NCBI GenBank assembly: GCA_025084515.1 | Contig: JAJAGP010000046.1 | Location: forward strand, 537,347 to 601,346 | Length of the DNA: 64,000 nucleotides | Direction of reading: 5' to 3' | From: Ancistrus triradiatus | Lineage: Eukaryota > Chordata > Actinopteri > Siluriformes > Loricariidae | Shown here: one piece after another, positions 30,781-43,593 of the stretch | How the letters are laid out: every line of letters begins with the position of its first letter | Numbering within the stretch: the stretch's first letter is position 1 | Translations under genes and position numbers: made by a program | Notes under the pieces: generated by a model | What the model was told of the DNA's origin: nothing | Seen by the model: the letters and a program-made list of their open reading frames with translations, nothing else | The model's database searches: none

Positions 30781-33235
30781 GTAAGTATATCATTTGAGAG
30801 TATGTAATGTTCTGTATGTAGAGTTCTGAAGTAGCAATGTAACTGGGGCACGAATGGGCTGCATCGCAGGGAGGGAATTGTGTTCGGCTCCTGGCACCAA
30901 AAGTCCAGAGCTGTGAGGGTTCCTCCTGGGCCCTTGGCAAATACCAGTGAGCTCAGTTATGAATATAAGTCTGAATATGACTATGAAAGTGATAATACAA
31001 ATATTTGCATGTGTATATACGTATGTTCGAGTGTTGGCGTTCCTTGGGTCCGGGTCTGACAATACCTTAACTGTGAAATCATTCTGTAAATATCATGAAT
31101 AGAACCCTAATATAACAAAACAAAGTCATCCAATGGCATTTCCCATTGCCACTTGTCCCAATCAGGGCTGCAGAGGAAAGACTTTGGATCCTAAATCTGA
31201 ATTCAGTGGGCACAGGCAGAGGTAAACCCTGCACTAGTCCATCACAGGATGCCTCGCATTGCAAGCCTTCGCTGCTATTTGAACCCAGGCACTCAGGCTT
31301 TCCAGCAGCTGGCTCTTACCACTGTGTTGCTGGCTGCATGTCCTGTGTTCTCTGGGGATAAGCACCAGTCCTTGCCAGGAAAGAGTGGATTAAGCCTGAA
31401 AGAAATACCCGTTCAAACAGGTCTCCTTAATATCCAATACAGCACAGGAGTAAAATACAGTAACACGAGTTCTTAAGGAGTTTCTGACCCGCGATGCCGA
31501 CGGAACAAAAATACCCGAGCATCCACCCTATCTAAAAACTAACAGGACAGAAGATACCTCCAGGCCAAGCTAGGTGTTAATAATGTAGCTCCCGCTTCCA
31601 CGCGGAGATGAAAACGCGGTCGCTGCCTCACGCCGAGGTCCGGGGCTTCCGGCTGGCTCTCGTCCGTCCACCTTCTCCTGACGTTCTCACTCCGAGCAGC
31701 TTCTCAGCTTTAATCATTCAACTCTCCAGCTGCTGTTCTGTAAATTAGATGCGCCATGTTGCGTCTTTGAAGTTCAGTTTATTCTTTTTTTGGGGCGCTG
31801 ACCACTCGGAAAAAAACCCAGCATCTTCTCCCACAGAGACCTGGTTCGAGAGTTCATATTTGATGTTGGTCGAACTGAGAGGAGCTTAGTCACTTCTGTT
31901 CCCCCAAAAACCACCCCCCACCCCCAGGACCTGCATTAGGTGCATGAGGGACGGACGGACTGATTTGGTGTAGAATAGTAATGTAGAACAGCATATCCCT
32001 GATAATAAAGGGGTTATATATTGTATATAAAAACTTGATGTGACCAAAACTTGTTTTGTGTTGCAAAATAAGGAAGGAATCAATGGATAAATGATTATGG
32101 CACCACATAGTGAGATCTACGAACCCTAGAGGAGTTTGTGTGTGCTTCGTACCATGAAAGGGCAGGTATAATACCAAACGCAGTTTGCGCAATTTTTGCT
32201 TTCTATAGCTCTTTTTATAACGGATCTAGGCCAAAAAAACCTTTGTACATATTTATCCCTATCACATACTCCAGCATCTATGGATAATCCTAAATACAAG
32301 AGAGTATCGGTGGCAGTGGTCCTGAAAGTAACAGAAAGCCAACTTTTTCTTCCGGTCTCAGTGAGGCAGAGCCAGAAGTCCTTAACCCTGAACGCTTTTA
32401 CCAGGCTCCGAGCGAAATGATCCAGCGTGTAACCCAAGTGCGTTGATGTTTCAATCAGGCTGAAGCGGTGCCACCACCAATGAGAGGATCCTCCAAAGAA
32501 AAATGCAGATAGCATATGTCTGACAAGTTCCAATTCCTTGAAAAAAAACGAGAGGCAGGGCTATTTATAAAAGTTTGGTCCGCTCTCTCCTTGGTGCAGG
32601 AGACAGAGCTTCCATTTCCCTGATGGATCGGCTGTCATATTGCGACAGCGTCGTGCCTCTTTTAGTTTATAGACGCCTCGGCGAACACCTCCGTCATTTT
32701 TCTCTCTTATCGTCCGCCCGCTCCTCTCCGCTCGCAGACGTAAACACAAACCGTCGAGCGGAGAGGAGCGGCGCTACATTAGCGCCAGGCTTTTCAACTT
32801 TCGGCTCGCGTTCCCGCCAGGCCGCGCGCTTCAGGTCTGCCCACGTGACGCATCGATTCTTCACGGCCGCCGTCTGCTGGCGCGTGTTAAAAGTTTATCG
32901 CTCGCCGAGTGTCTCGGCGTGGGGGCGTACGTGCGCGAGACCCGCTGGACATTGTCTTCCCGGCAAATCTGGTCCCTCCCCGCAGGCCTCAATGCGAGTG
33001 TGGGCTTATCAGCGGCGTCCAGAGTCTCGCTGCTCTCGCAGGCACCTCTATCGCCGGAGAGCAAAATAAATTGCACCCATGCAGTTAATAAGAAGGAGAA
33101 ATATGGGAGCGGGAGCGAGCGAGGCGAGAATGAAAATCCACTTTTCGGCATCACAGAGAAAGCCGAGTGTTTGCAAGCAGTGTCTCAAACCCAGAAATCA
33201 CCTTCTCCTTTCGTGAAAAAACACCACGGCGGAGA

Positions 33236-33236
<1 letters not shown>
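30781..33236. other. Gene-free spacer
   Basis: No gene seen. 32570-33180 is CpG-rich complex sequence without repeats, a candidate regulatory region. The frames here overlap on both strands and show no conserved motif. Confidence 0.35.

Positions 33237-33292
<56 letters not shown>
33237..33292. repeat. 56-base poly-C run
   Basis: Uninterrupted cytosines; the other strand is poly-G. Could form i-motif or G-quadruplex structures, and its true length is uncertain in any assembly. Confidence 0.95.
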
Positions 33293-34200
33293 ATTTAATC
33301 CGACATGTATTTTCTCTCACGTCGAGCCGGAAGTGTCACGGGCGCATATTGAATTCCCCACCCCGGCAGGACTGTATCTATGGCAGGTAATTACATATTG
33401 AATGTTCCTTTTGTTCGAATGCTTCCTGGAAGGGGGAAATCCATCTCCCGCTGCGAGATCGTGTCAGCGAATTTCGTGTTTTGCCTCTGATGTAACGGAT
33501 TCCATCAATGGCCAAATCAGAGTTGTGGGGAAATTAGACATCATGTGCACTGATGCACATATTATGTATTATTGGGAATAAAATGTTTAGTGGAGGTTTG
33601 TAAAAACGCTATATCTGTGTTCATATTGGCAGGATTGGTCGCAGTATTAAAATGACAACGATAATGGACCAGTGTTGAACGTAGGTCATTTTAATTCAAT
33701 AAAGTCCTCACGGAAAAGAAATGAAAATTATAATTCTCTCCAACTGAGAGCTCTTGCCATGATGTGCCCTAAATCCAAACGGAAGTGCCCAGCAGTGGCA
33801 GCTTTCCAATTAGGAGCTCTCCAGTGTCCGGTTACATAAAACACTATTTTTTTCCCTTAAGTAAAACCCTTAACGGAAGATTTTCCCTTACCCAAGGGAA
33901 TGACTTAAATGAGTTGCATAAAATCCCTCAGATGTTTCAGTTAAGTAAGGGAAAATGATCAGGGATTTACTGCAGTGACTGAGGTTTTGTTGCCGCAAAG
34001 TTCCACTGTTTGCAGGACAATGACTCACTGGGTGGGTGGGTTCGGGGTGGGTTCGGGGTGGGTTTGGGAGGGAAGGGAGGTTCGGGGTCACTGGACTCCA
34101 CTATTTGAGAGCTGCCTTGATGGTTTTTAAATCAAAATTTAAAGTAATGGACAGAACAATAAAATAAAACTAAACAAAAAAATAGCTAAATAAATAAAAA
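33293..34200. other. Gene-free spacer
   Basis: Unique sequence with a small imperfect ggtgggttcgg repeat at 34032-34086. No gene seen. Confidence 0.45.
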
Positions 34201-34229
34201 TAAGTTAATAACTTCAACAACAACAATAA

Positions 34230-34303
34230 ACAACTACAACAACAATAACAATAATAATAATGATAATAATAGTAATAATAATTATAAAACAATAATAAAA
34301 AAT

Positions 34304-34343
<40 letters not shown>

Positions 34344-34374
34344 TAATAATAATAAAACAATAATAAAAAAGTTA

Positions 34375-34410
<36 letters not shown>

Positions 34411-34411
34411 G

Positions 34412-34460
<49 letters not shown>

Positions 34461-34492
34461 ATCAACTTCACCTAGGAAATAATATCAACCAC

Positions 34493-34534
<42 letters not shown>

Positions 34535-34540
34535 GTAGTA
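34230..34540. repeat. (AAT)n microsatellite block
   Basis: Several long runs of AAT interrupted by short unique pieces. A smaller AAT block with the same flank (acatcaacctcacctaggaa) occurs at 36380-36440. Confidence 0.95.
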
Positions 34541-35927
34541 TACTTATTATTATTTTATGGCATTTTTTTTTTTTGAGAGTTAAGATGAAATTTTGCATCC
34601 CTTAATTAATTCGAAGAGAATTTACCGTTAAGGAGCTTTAACACTTAATGATTTTTAAGGGATGCCTTAAGGGACTTTCAATACTTAAGGGAATGTATTA
34701 GGGTTTATGACGATTTCCATTAAGAAATGCAAATTCACTACACTCACTACATTTCCCACAATGCCCCAGCATCATTCCAAAAGCTTGGGCGGCTGATGAT
34801 TTCAGTCACAGCCAGCCTTTTAGGTTATCTAATAGACTAGCGGACGTCCGCAAATATTTAATAGAAGGTCAGTCATGGTAATGAAAGTCAGTTATATTTT
34901 TATTTAACACAATTCAAAAAGATTGTTTAGTGTTAGTTTGTTCTTCATTTCTCATCCATGGCACAGTAACGCCCAGGTTAGTGTTAAATCACTAAAGTGT
35001 CTAACAGCCTTTATTTTTATGCTCAGTTGTGCCCCTACGACTGTTTGGCGACAAACTGGTCCAGCTGTGCCCCTCTAAATTCTAGTAGCCTAGAAATGCC
35101 CTGACCTGTGGAAAGTTTGCCTCACTGAACAGCCCACCAGTGGCAGTCTGGGTACGTGGATCTGGACTCCCACCGGTCCAATTAGCAGGCATATCGTTCC
35201 CTAATTGACGTTAGTGGATGTGTTTAGCTCCAAACCTTGTAACGATTGCTCCACTCTTTCCCAAGTTCTGGTGGCTGATCCAGCAGAACAAGGCCTAGTT
35301 TGCTCACACCCACTTTATTTCTAAACCCTCTGGTCAAAAATCCAATTTGGGTTATCGTCGGTACCTGCCGGGGGGAGACTGAAGTCGGCTAGGTGTGCGA
35401 GCATGTATGTGTGTGTGTGTGCACCGTGTACTGTACGTGTGTATGTTTATTGTTCTCAGCATTAGGACGCCCCGCCTCGGGCCTTGAGATTAGGTTCTCT
35501 AATGCTGCCATTTGGCAGTGTGTCCGTGTTAGAGCCTAGCAGGCACGAGCTGATTCAGCCTCATATACACACATGCAGTCTGTCTGCGCGGCAGGAGAGG
35601 TTAAACTGTTTGTGTGGGGGTGGATTTACGTGCCCCGGGTGGGGTAGAGCTTTCTAAAACCAGACACAAGTGGAAAAAAAACAAACACAAACAAACAAAG
35701 TGAAAGTCAACATTCAAACACGGTAGCAAAGTTATACACTTTCCTCCACCAGCCACCTAAACCTACTGCTCAGTCATTTTAGCTATTAGTATAAGTACTG
35801 GTATAAGCTACTAGTAGAAGTGACTTTTCTGTCCTTTCATAATTAGATACTTATATTAGTATATTAGTATTTATATGTATATTAGTCCAAAACTGACGGA
35901 CTGTGATGCTGAGTAAAATGTTTAATC
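34541..35927. other. Gene-free spacer
   Basis: Unique sequence, with a short (GT)n at 35407-35422. No gene or element recognised. Confidence 0.45.
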
Positions 35928-36375
35928 GGAGCCTGTTCTAATTTCTGCATGGTTAAAATCATTCTGACCAATCAGAGCTCGGTTGCCGGGCAGAACAGCT
36001 CATAAGAGCTTACAGGACGAGCAACAGGCTGCCTCTAAAAACATGGATATTAAAGAACAGATCTGGTGGAATAGAATCGATAGGCTGGAGAATGATGGTG
36101 ATAAAGCTCACAGGGACTGGATGGAACTGTTTGATTATTTATCTAAGTGTCTGTTCATGTTCACAAAAAACACAAACTAGAGCTTCCTGCACTCATCTCC
36201 TCTCATGTTTTTGTTTTTTTAAGGGTTGACGATGTGAAAAAGACACGGCGAAGTCTCCGACACATTAAGAGAAGAAAGCAAAGGCAGGGAGTTTTCAGAG
36301 AGTTTAGACAAAAAAAGTAGTGCACTCGGTGTGAAGGTCTCGGTTTGTATTTTGGACAAAACAATAAAATATAAC
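35928..36375 (+). CDS. Possible small two-exon gene of unknown function
   Basis: Not recognised. Seen directly: a CCAATCAG box at 35968-35975; ATG at 36043; first exon 36043-36146 encoding MDIKEQIWWNRIDRLENDGD and onward; a possible 77-base intron 36147-36223 (weak donor AA|GTGTCT, good pyrimidine tract and AAG acceptor); second exon 36224-36320 encoding VDDVKKTRRSLRHIKRRKQR and a basic end; stop TAG at 36318-36320; AATAAA at about 36363. The splice restores the frame and gives 66 residues, acidic and aromatic first, strongly basic last. Unspliced, the frame would end at 36180 after 45 residues. A diverged copy of promoter and first exon lies at 1987-2256. It may be a small gene, a retained fragment of a larger gene, or the coding part of a repeat. 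The intron is inferred. Confidence 0.4.
35960..36010 (+). promoter_or_regulatory. CCAAT-box promoter candidate of the small gene
   Basis: ACCAATCAG at 35967-35975 lies about 70 bases before the ATG; a weak TATA-like cataaga follows near 36001. The motif is kept in the second copy at about 2020. Confidence 0.35.
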
Positions 36376-37900
36376 TGAACAATAATAATAATAATGATAA
36401 TAATACATCAACCTCACCTAGGAAATAATATCAACTACATAATGATAATAATATTGATAAATATTTTACTCCTGCTGTCTTATGCAATGATGTCATATGC
36501 AAAAGATTGGACAACCAAATGGACATCTAAATGAACTTAAAGCTTAACTTTGACAAAAAAGACGAAATATTGGTTTGTGCAAATGTTCAGGGCTGAGGAT
36601 GGACGTGTGTAAGGCTTCATAACATCACTGACTTCTTAATGGTTCATTCAACGTGGCAAGTTACATCATATTTAAGTTTGTTCTCCACAAACCCAGGGGC
36701 GCCAAAACTACTGACAAACCTTTCAAATGGAGACAAAATGATTGGAAGACATGTCTATGTCCGAGACGTTTTGGGTCTTTTTGGGCAATTTTATTGTGTG
36801 TTATTTTAATTTTATTCTATTTGGACAAACTCAGAGCACCTCAGAGAAGACAAAGCCTTGATCACCACCTCTGCTGTTTGGCGCCCCCCTAAGGGCGGTC
36901 CGCAGCAAGGTTTGTAAACATGGTATAAAAGTTTCATGATTATCCATGAATTTGTCAACTAGTTACATCCCTACCCCATATACATGGTGCCACCCATCTT
37001 TTCCCTACGTTACGTTTCTAAAGGATTCCTAAACATGTTACGGGACATTTCACCCACTCTCCCTTCCAACCTGAGAACAGCCAAGGTGCACGATTTGACT
37101 TTTAAAAAATGATGTGAAACGTTCTATTCATTTCTGCCTAATTATCACAAGCTGATGGCGACACCACCCACACTCCCAAACGCACAGGGGGGCTTCGCAG
37201 CACATCGTAAACATTTTACACTTCATTAGTTTTGTTTTGATCATATTTGTTCGACAGAAGCGTCTAACTGCGCGTGCCTGGGTGATTAATCGACGTTCGT
37301 GTGGTAAGGCGCGCAGCCGCCCTCGACCCCAGTTTGTTCCGTTTTTGGAGACGATATGAGCGGGTTTGTGGGTCTGCGTTAATGTGTGTGGTCTGTAGTT
37401 AAACGGGAACGTGAGCCGGGGAAAGCAGAGTGTCTTTATTGCCTTGTTAATCTTGACTGCTCGGATGTTTATGAGGTGAGTTAATTAGCATACTGCAGGG
37501 ATTTAGTGCAAATACGCAAGAACTAGACATGAACTGATGGGAGACTCGGAGCCGTGGAGCTGTGGAGGGTAAAAGTGCCTGCAGATGGCAGCGTAGAAGC
37601 CGAAATGTCAGCAAAGCAGGTTGCAATAACAAGAGATAGGCAAGCGTGTAATAATCTATCATTTCTACACAATACTGTTAAATTCTCTTAACGTTCAGCC
37701 AGACAAAGAATGCTCAGAGCTTGTCGGGTCTGATGTTTGAGCCAAGTTTCTCATGGAATGCTGGCTTCCAAAGGTCCCTGCTTTTTAAAACCTCTCTTTA
37801 CAAATGCTATCAAACTGGACTGAAACGTCCTTCATTTAGAATGTCTTAAAAATCTGTTTCCTTTTTCATTGATAGTGCGCTATCAAAGTCTTTGTTGTTC
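36376..37900. other. Gene-free spacer
   Basis: AAT block at 36380-36400 and otherwise unique sequence. 37240-37660 is complex and repeat-free. No gene seen. Confidence 0.4.
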
Positions 37901-37904
37901 CATA

Positions 37905-38033
37905 TAGGATTGTTCTGCCCAATCCCTTAGCAGCAGTGAACCGTGATGCTCCCTCCACCATGCTTCACCTTTGGAACGAGTCGTTGGTGTTAGTCTTAAA
38001 GCAGAGCCTTTTATTCTCCAAACAGGTTTGCCG
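37905..38033 (-). mobile_element. Tc1-like transposase remnant (inverse)
   Basis: Read on the minus strand, aggtgaagcatggtggaggg and the flanking sequence correspond to the transposase segment around the second catalytic Asp. Frame destroyed. Confidence 0.6.
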
Positions 38034-38300
38034 CAGTACTGTACAACACAGTCATTCTTATCTTTGTATCTTTTATAAAACCCGAAACCCTTACGGAAAA
38101 CAAAAAGAGAAGGAAAGTTGTTTTTTTCTGCCTTTCAAGACCGCAATTCTCTTTTCTGTCAGCAGGTGTCGCAAGGGTTCACTTGTACTAGATCTCCGTC
38201 ACTCAGACACGAATTAGATGTATGTAAGACAGATTTTTAATTTCTGTAAAGACCTTGGCCATTTAAGCGAACAGACGTTGATTGGCGCATACCTGAATAT
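38034..38300 (+). repeat. Dispersed repeat family X, copy 1
   Basis: Marked by caattctcttttctgtcagc, aggtgtcgcaagg, and ccttggccatttaagcgaac. Further copies at 41460, 47380, 47818 (inverse), 48160 and, partly, 49130 and 63780. Not identified with a named family. Confidence 0.75.
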
Positions 38301-38431
38301 ATTTGGGTCCTCCGTGTTGTAGCATATCCGTGTCAAGGTTTGATGTGTTGTGCATTCTGAGATGCTTTTCTGCACACCCTCAAGTGTTTATCTGAGCTAC
38401 CGTAGTTACTCCAAGGGCCCTTCAGAAACTC

Positions 38432-38560
38432 CAATAACCTAACACCACATCTTTGTACTGTGGGAGGAAGACAGAGCACCTGGATTAACCCATACGGACA
38501 TGGGGAGAACATGCAAACTCCACACAGGCAGAGTCCGGTGTCGGGATTGAACCGGGTCTA
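38432..38560 (-). repeat. Dispersed gcatgttctcc-type repeat, inverse copy
   Basis: Contains gggagaacatgcaaactcca and cacaggcagag; inverse of the copy at 285. Confidence 0.7.
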
Positions 38561-41459
38561 TTTAAAAAAATTGTTAGTGTGTTAGAGACTTTAGCTTAAA
38601 ATCCAAGGACAGCAAACAGACTTAATCGGAGAGAAAAACAAGGTCCTGTGATAAGGGCTAACTCAATTACAAGTTCTTCTCTGATAGTCAGTAAGCCTAA
38701 AAATGCTTAAACAAAGAACCTACTGACTCCAGCAGCGACGTTAAGTCAGTCACTGTGGAGTAATGGGATTAGCATAAGCAAACAGGGAATGAAGAAGTGA
38801 TATAAAGACTCACATTAGTTGAGGCTTTCTCTACTTGGTAGAAAAACAGCCATTTCTCATGTTTGTCCGGGTTAAACACCACCAACTCAACGTGTCCCTT
38901 TGCAGCCAGCCTCCAGATTGATGCTAAACCTCCGTGTAGCCTCCAAGCTGGCACCGGCACTGGCACCTGCCCAATCGCAGAGCTGGCACAAGGCAGTAAG
39001 CTGCACATTGTCGGGGAACATAGGCGGCTTTAGCCACATTGTGTACTGTTTGTGTGATGACAGCGTGGGCTCTGGATCTTCAATCTGGCGCCGACACAGA
39101 GCTCAGCGAGGATGCGAGCCATGCTGGACCGGATCCTCGCACAGATTCAACACTGCACACCAGTGGCACACTCCGTAAAACCTCGGCTATGTCTCTACAA
39201 CCGGCTTTGAGCCTTATGTTTGCTTCATGTTCTGTTTTATTTCAGACTGGTCCAACATGATTCTTTGCGCTTCAAGGCCGGGCTGTGTCCAGAACGTCGA
39301 ATGAATCTGACGTCAATTTCATCTCCATGCCCAACTGTTTAGTTTTCCATCGGCCATTGAAGTAATAAAGGAAAATAAACCCATGGAGCTGTCTTACAAC
39401 AAAATGTTGCCCCAAAGCAGCTTTACAGGTAACAAAATGACCTTGGCAAACCTCAAAAAGAGTCAAAAGGGAATTCAGTTAAATTAAGAGATTTAGATAA
39501 TTAGAGGGTACATAAACTAAGAGGAAACGTAATAAATGAGGTCACAACAATAAGAGTTCAGTCAGTTATGGACTAAGGAACAGATGCAAATTTATGCCCC
39601 TGATTAAAAAATAAATATCCCAGATTCCAAAAGTTTTGGTGACATGGCATTTGTGACAGAAGGATGTCTGAACATACCTGGAACACAAGTGTGAGGACCG
39701 GAACCGGCGCCGGCAGATACTCCTCATGATTTTTATCATGACAGGTCAATCCCAACTGTGAAGCATGGTGGAGGGAGTATCATGGTTTGGGACTGGATTT
39801 CTCTCTTTTGGCCTAAGAACTAATGGTAGTGGTTCATGATCTGAAGCTTAATCTAACATGCCTAAGTAAAAAATGCTCTCTAATTGGCTAACATGGAAAA
39901 AATGGTTCCTCGAAACAAGTTTACATCAAAGATCCAATCAAAAGAAGTTAAGTTAAGATTGTAAGTGTGCATTTTCCCCTTCTTGCTTTAGTTTAGCAAA
40001 TCTGGAATTATTTTGATGATTTCACTTTTAATAATAAAATGTTTAGAATGGATGTTTTATATTCAGCTGACTTTATGTGGTGATTCTGATTAGGTTTGGG
40101 TGAGGAAGGGAAACCATCGTCACCATCATTTACTTCCAAAAGTTACATTGAGTTAGTTTGACTAAAACTAGAATATAATAATAATTAATAATCATTTTAG
40201 GCTATATATTATTTAATGTTGTATTTAAGAAAATATATAATATATTATCACATTATAACATAATATTATTTATTAATATATCATGCATAATGAATTTAAA
40301 GCGAATTACAAAATTCATTTGACCAGTTAAATGTTGATTTTACAAGTTAATGCATGTTATTTTTGAGGAAACAGCGCCTTGCGGACACAATTGGCTTTGT
40401 ACGAGTCGGACTGGGTGATCATTCACCCGTGCTGCAACAGCAACCCCTACCCAGGCAAAGGGATAGGGACCAGAGCGTCACGAAAATGAAAAAGTGTGGC
40501 TAAAATGTGAAAGAAGAAACCAATTCCACTCCTCCTCTCACTGTTCCCTCTGAAGCCATGTCCCAAAGTTTGGGCACCAGTCCAGATGATCTGCGAGCGT
40601 TTATAAGGTCACCAACTTAATTAAACTTGTTGATGGTTCATTAAAGTGTTTCCCTTAGAAAATGAACAAAACAAAATGTCATTTGAGCAGAAGTCTCAGT
40701 TCTCTCGGGAGGCTCTCACAGGGCATTAAGCAGAAAAGCAGGAAAGGAAAAATGCCCACGTCTAAGATGGTCACCAGCACCCGTTACACAGAGAGAAACA
40801 TACACGGAGGGGGAAGAGCGAAAAAAAGAAAGCTCTGAGGGCATTCGAGCACTTTGCTGTGATTTATCTACCCCCTTCCTCCCTCTACTACTTCCCTGCA
40901 AAATACCTGCAGGTGGAGAAGAGATTTCACCCCAGCGCCTGTATTTGAATAATTCCTTCCGCTAAAAGTCACAGGAATATTAAACTAAAAAATCAGCAGA
41001 GATCAGAGAAAAGGGATTACAGCTGAGTGGTAATCATAGAGACTTTCTCTCACTGCTGCTTTCTCGTTTCTCTGCTCTACGTGACCTGAATCAGACCTGC
41101 CTTCTTCTCCACAGCACTTGCGTACGGCTCTCGTCGTGTCGACCACTGGGTGTGGGACTCGTCTGCTTTAATAACACCGAGAGCATTAAAGTATTTGAAG
41201 AGCTGCTGGCTCATAAGCTCCATCACTTATCGCCGAAGCGTTGTTTTGGTTGCAGGAATGGCTGTTATGTCGGCAGCATGTGAGATAGGGATGAAAATAA
41301 TTTGTATAGCACGATCGTCTATCGCAAAGTTTGGGACTAAATATATATTAACAGAAAGAAGATATTTAAAAACAGAATAATTAAAAAACATTTGAAAACA
41401 GTTTAGAGAAAATTATGAGGAGTATAATAAAATAGGGAATATAAAATGAAAAAGAAAGT
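38561..41459. other. Gene-free spacer
   Basis: Holds a repeat fragment with caaagcagctttacaggtaa at 39410-39440 and the transposase scrap at 39741. Otherwise unique or AT-rich (40160-40350). No gene seen. Confidence 0.4.
39741..39805 (+). mobile_element. Tc1-like transposase fragment
   Basis: aactgtgaagcatggtggag then ggagtatcatggtttggg encodes the segment with the second catalytic Asp region of Tc1 transposase. Only about 65 bases remain. Confidence 0.7.
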
Positions 41460-41650
41460 TGGATGTTACCATGTTCAGTCTTTCAAGGCTGCGATTCTCT
41501 TTTCTGTCAGCAGGTGTCAGCAGTGTTCGCTCGTACTAGTTTTCTGTCATTCAGACGTCTATAAGATATATATAATACAGAATTTTATTTCGATTATGAT
41601 TCTGGGCCATTAAAGCAAACGGGGACATTAAACGCTGGAGATCTGTATTT
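41460..41650 (+). repeat. Dispersed repeat family X, copy 2
   Basis: gcgattctcttttctgtcag, caggtgtcagcag and ccattaaagcaaacgggg, in the same order as copy 1. Confidence 0.75.
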
Positions 41651-41735
41651 AAACAAAGATCCGATAGGCATGGTATTCCGACGCCAGCCACAAGGGGCAG
41701 CTGTTAAAAATGGAACAGGACTTAACAGGCCTACT

Positions 41736-41768
41736 GCATTTACATTTACATTTACATTTACAGCATAT
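41736..41768 (-). mobile_element. SINE tail fragment (inverse)
   Basis: catttacatttacatttaca and cagcata is the inverse of the SINE's terminal ctgtaaatgtaaatg. The rest of the element is missing. Confidence 0.5.
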
Positions 41769-43156
41769 ATATATAAAAACCTGTCCTAATAGCCATTATA
41801 TACCGGTATTAACTCCGAGGGCCAGCTGTGAGAAAATAGGACCTGCCTAAATTGGACCTAGGAAAGGGAAATATAAAGTACCTTCCCAAACCCATGTTGG
41901 CCACTAGGGGGCAGCTGTAATAAAGAAGCTAATAGTGCATGTCGCGAGGACTTTTAGATATCTTGGAGCGCATTATAAGGAATTCTGACACAGAAACTTT
42001 AACTTAATACATTTACAGCATTACAAAAGCGTAACTTGAGATTAAATGGAGCCGATTTCAGCGGGATAAGTGTTAAGCTGAAACAATGGCCGAATATACT
42101 AACCCATGGTTTCCCTTGGCATGGTTCCCGGGTTTGTTTTTTACAGCATTGTTTGCAATATTTGAAAATGAAACAGGGCTGAAAATCCTGCACTGCTCTT
42201 AATTAATTTGTTTTGCTTCTTGTTGCATTCCCGCAGGTCTTTGACTCATTAGCGATGATTAATCAGGAAAGCTGGGGTAATGGAGGCTATATTTTGCGAT
42301 GTGACATTTGAGCTTTTCATGCAATTCGATTTGACGGAAATAGGCAAAGATAGACAGGGCTTTGATTTGAGTGCTAATAAGGAATAAGGTGTCACAAAAT
42401 GGCAAGATCTACAAAGCCCTCTGTACTTCTGACATATTCAGGCCCTTAAATCAGAACCGTGAGATCTGTTCCTCTCCAAAATCCTCTCTGGCAGGCAGGC
42501 AGGCGGGCGATTTTATTTGTTATGCGAAGAAAACACACGCACGGGTTTGTGATGGCGATTTAAATCGGGAGGTTAATTGAAAAATGAGATAAACAGGGCT
42601 CCCTAAACGGCAAGGCAGAGATTGTGCCTGGCAGACACACACTCGGTTCACGGCTGAAGCTCCAGACTCTGCGGCGAGAAGATAAAAAACAAGGCAGTTA
42701 ATTGTCTCGCAGTTTCTTCCACTTGATTTCAGTTCAATTAAAAAAAAGCATAAATAAAAGGCAAGGAGCTGTCTGGAGCTCATTAATATGCACGCGACTC
42801 TATAGAAAAGCCATTCCGGCTGTAGGGAGCTTTAGAGAGCAAAATCTCTTCCCTTTCCTTTACTATTGTTTTTAATATTGGACGAATGCAGTATAATAAC
42901 ACAATGCTGTAATTCTGTTGTCCCTGCATGTTTAAATGTCTCCAATAGATTTCTTTACAAATGGATTTATTTAATGGTATAATTGTGGGTCCGTGATATG
43001 TTACAGTTTGTCATGATTTATGCTGGGTTCCTTTGTTCAGATGAAAGCGAACAGTGAAAAACAGATCTGTTTTTCCATTTAGATGTAGAAGTTGAGAAAG
43101 GAGAGATTCCTGGGAATCTGGAATTGGATTTGAGCTGAGCCATGGCTAAGGTTTAG
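41769..43156. other. Gene-free spacer with candidate conserved block
   Basis: 42180-42840 is dense, repeat-free sequence with many homeodomain-type TTAATTA/TTAATT cores and TGACTCA-like gactcattag. No coding match. A good candidate conserved non-coding element. Confidence 0.4.
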
Positions 43157-43593
43157 TATATGGACAAAAGTTTGTGGACACCCAACATGGGAATTAGTCA
43201 ACAGCCACTGTTCTTGTAAGAGGGCTTTCCACTAGATTTTGGAGCATGACTGTGAGGTCGGCACTCACGATTGGCTTTGCAGTACATTATCGAGATGTTA
43301 GATGGAGTCGAGGTCAAGGTTTTGTGGCAAACCAATTGTGTTTGCACTTTGTTTAAGGACAGCAAGACAAAAAGTTCATGCACTGACTTGTTGGAAACGG
43401 AAAGCTTTAAATGTGGCATGTAGAGAGTCAGTGGGGTATCAGTCCGACCCATTCTGCTGCCACTGTTTATCTGTGGAGAATCCAGAAATGTTTGCTTCAT
43501 ATTATGAACGTGTTGAAAGCGGGTGTTGCTGAAATAACAGAGTTCACTAATTACAAGGGAAGGTGTGTCCACAAACTTTTGTCCACTAGTGTA
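43157..43593 (+). mobile_element. Short non-autonomous DNA transposon with inverted ends
   Basis: The left end tatatggacaaaagtttgtg and the right end, inverted, tagtggacaaaagtttgtgg pair over about 25 bases. About 437 bases long, no intact frame. A diverged inverse copy lies at 27425-27770. Confidence 0.88.
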
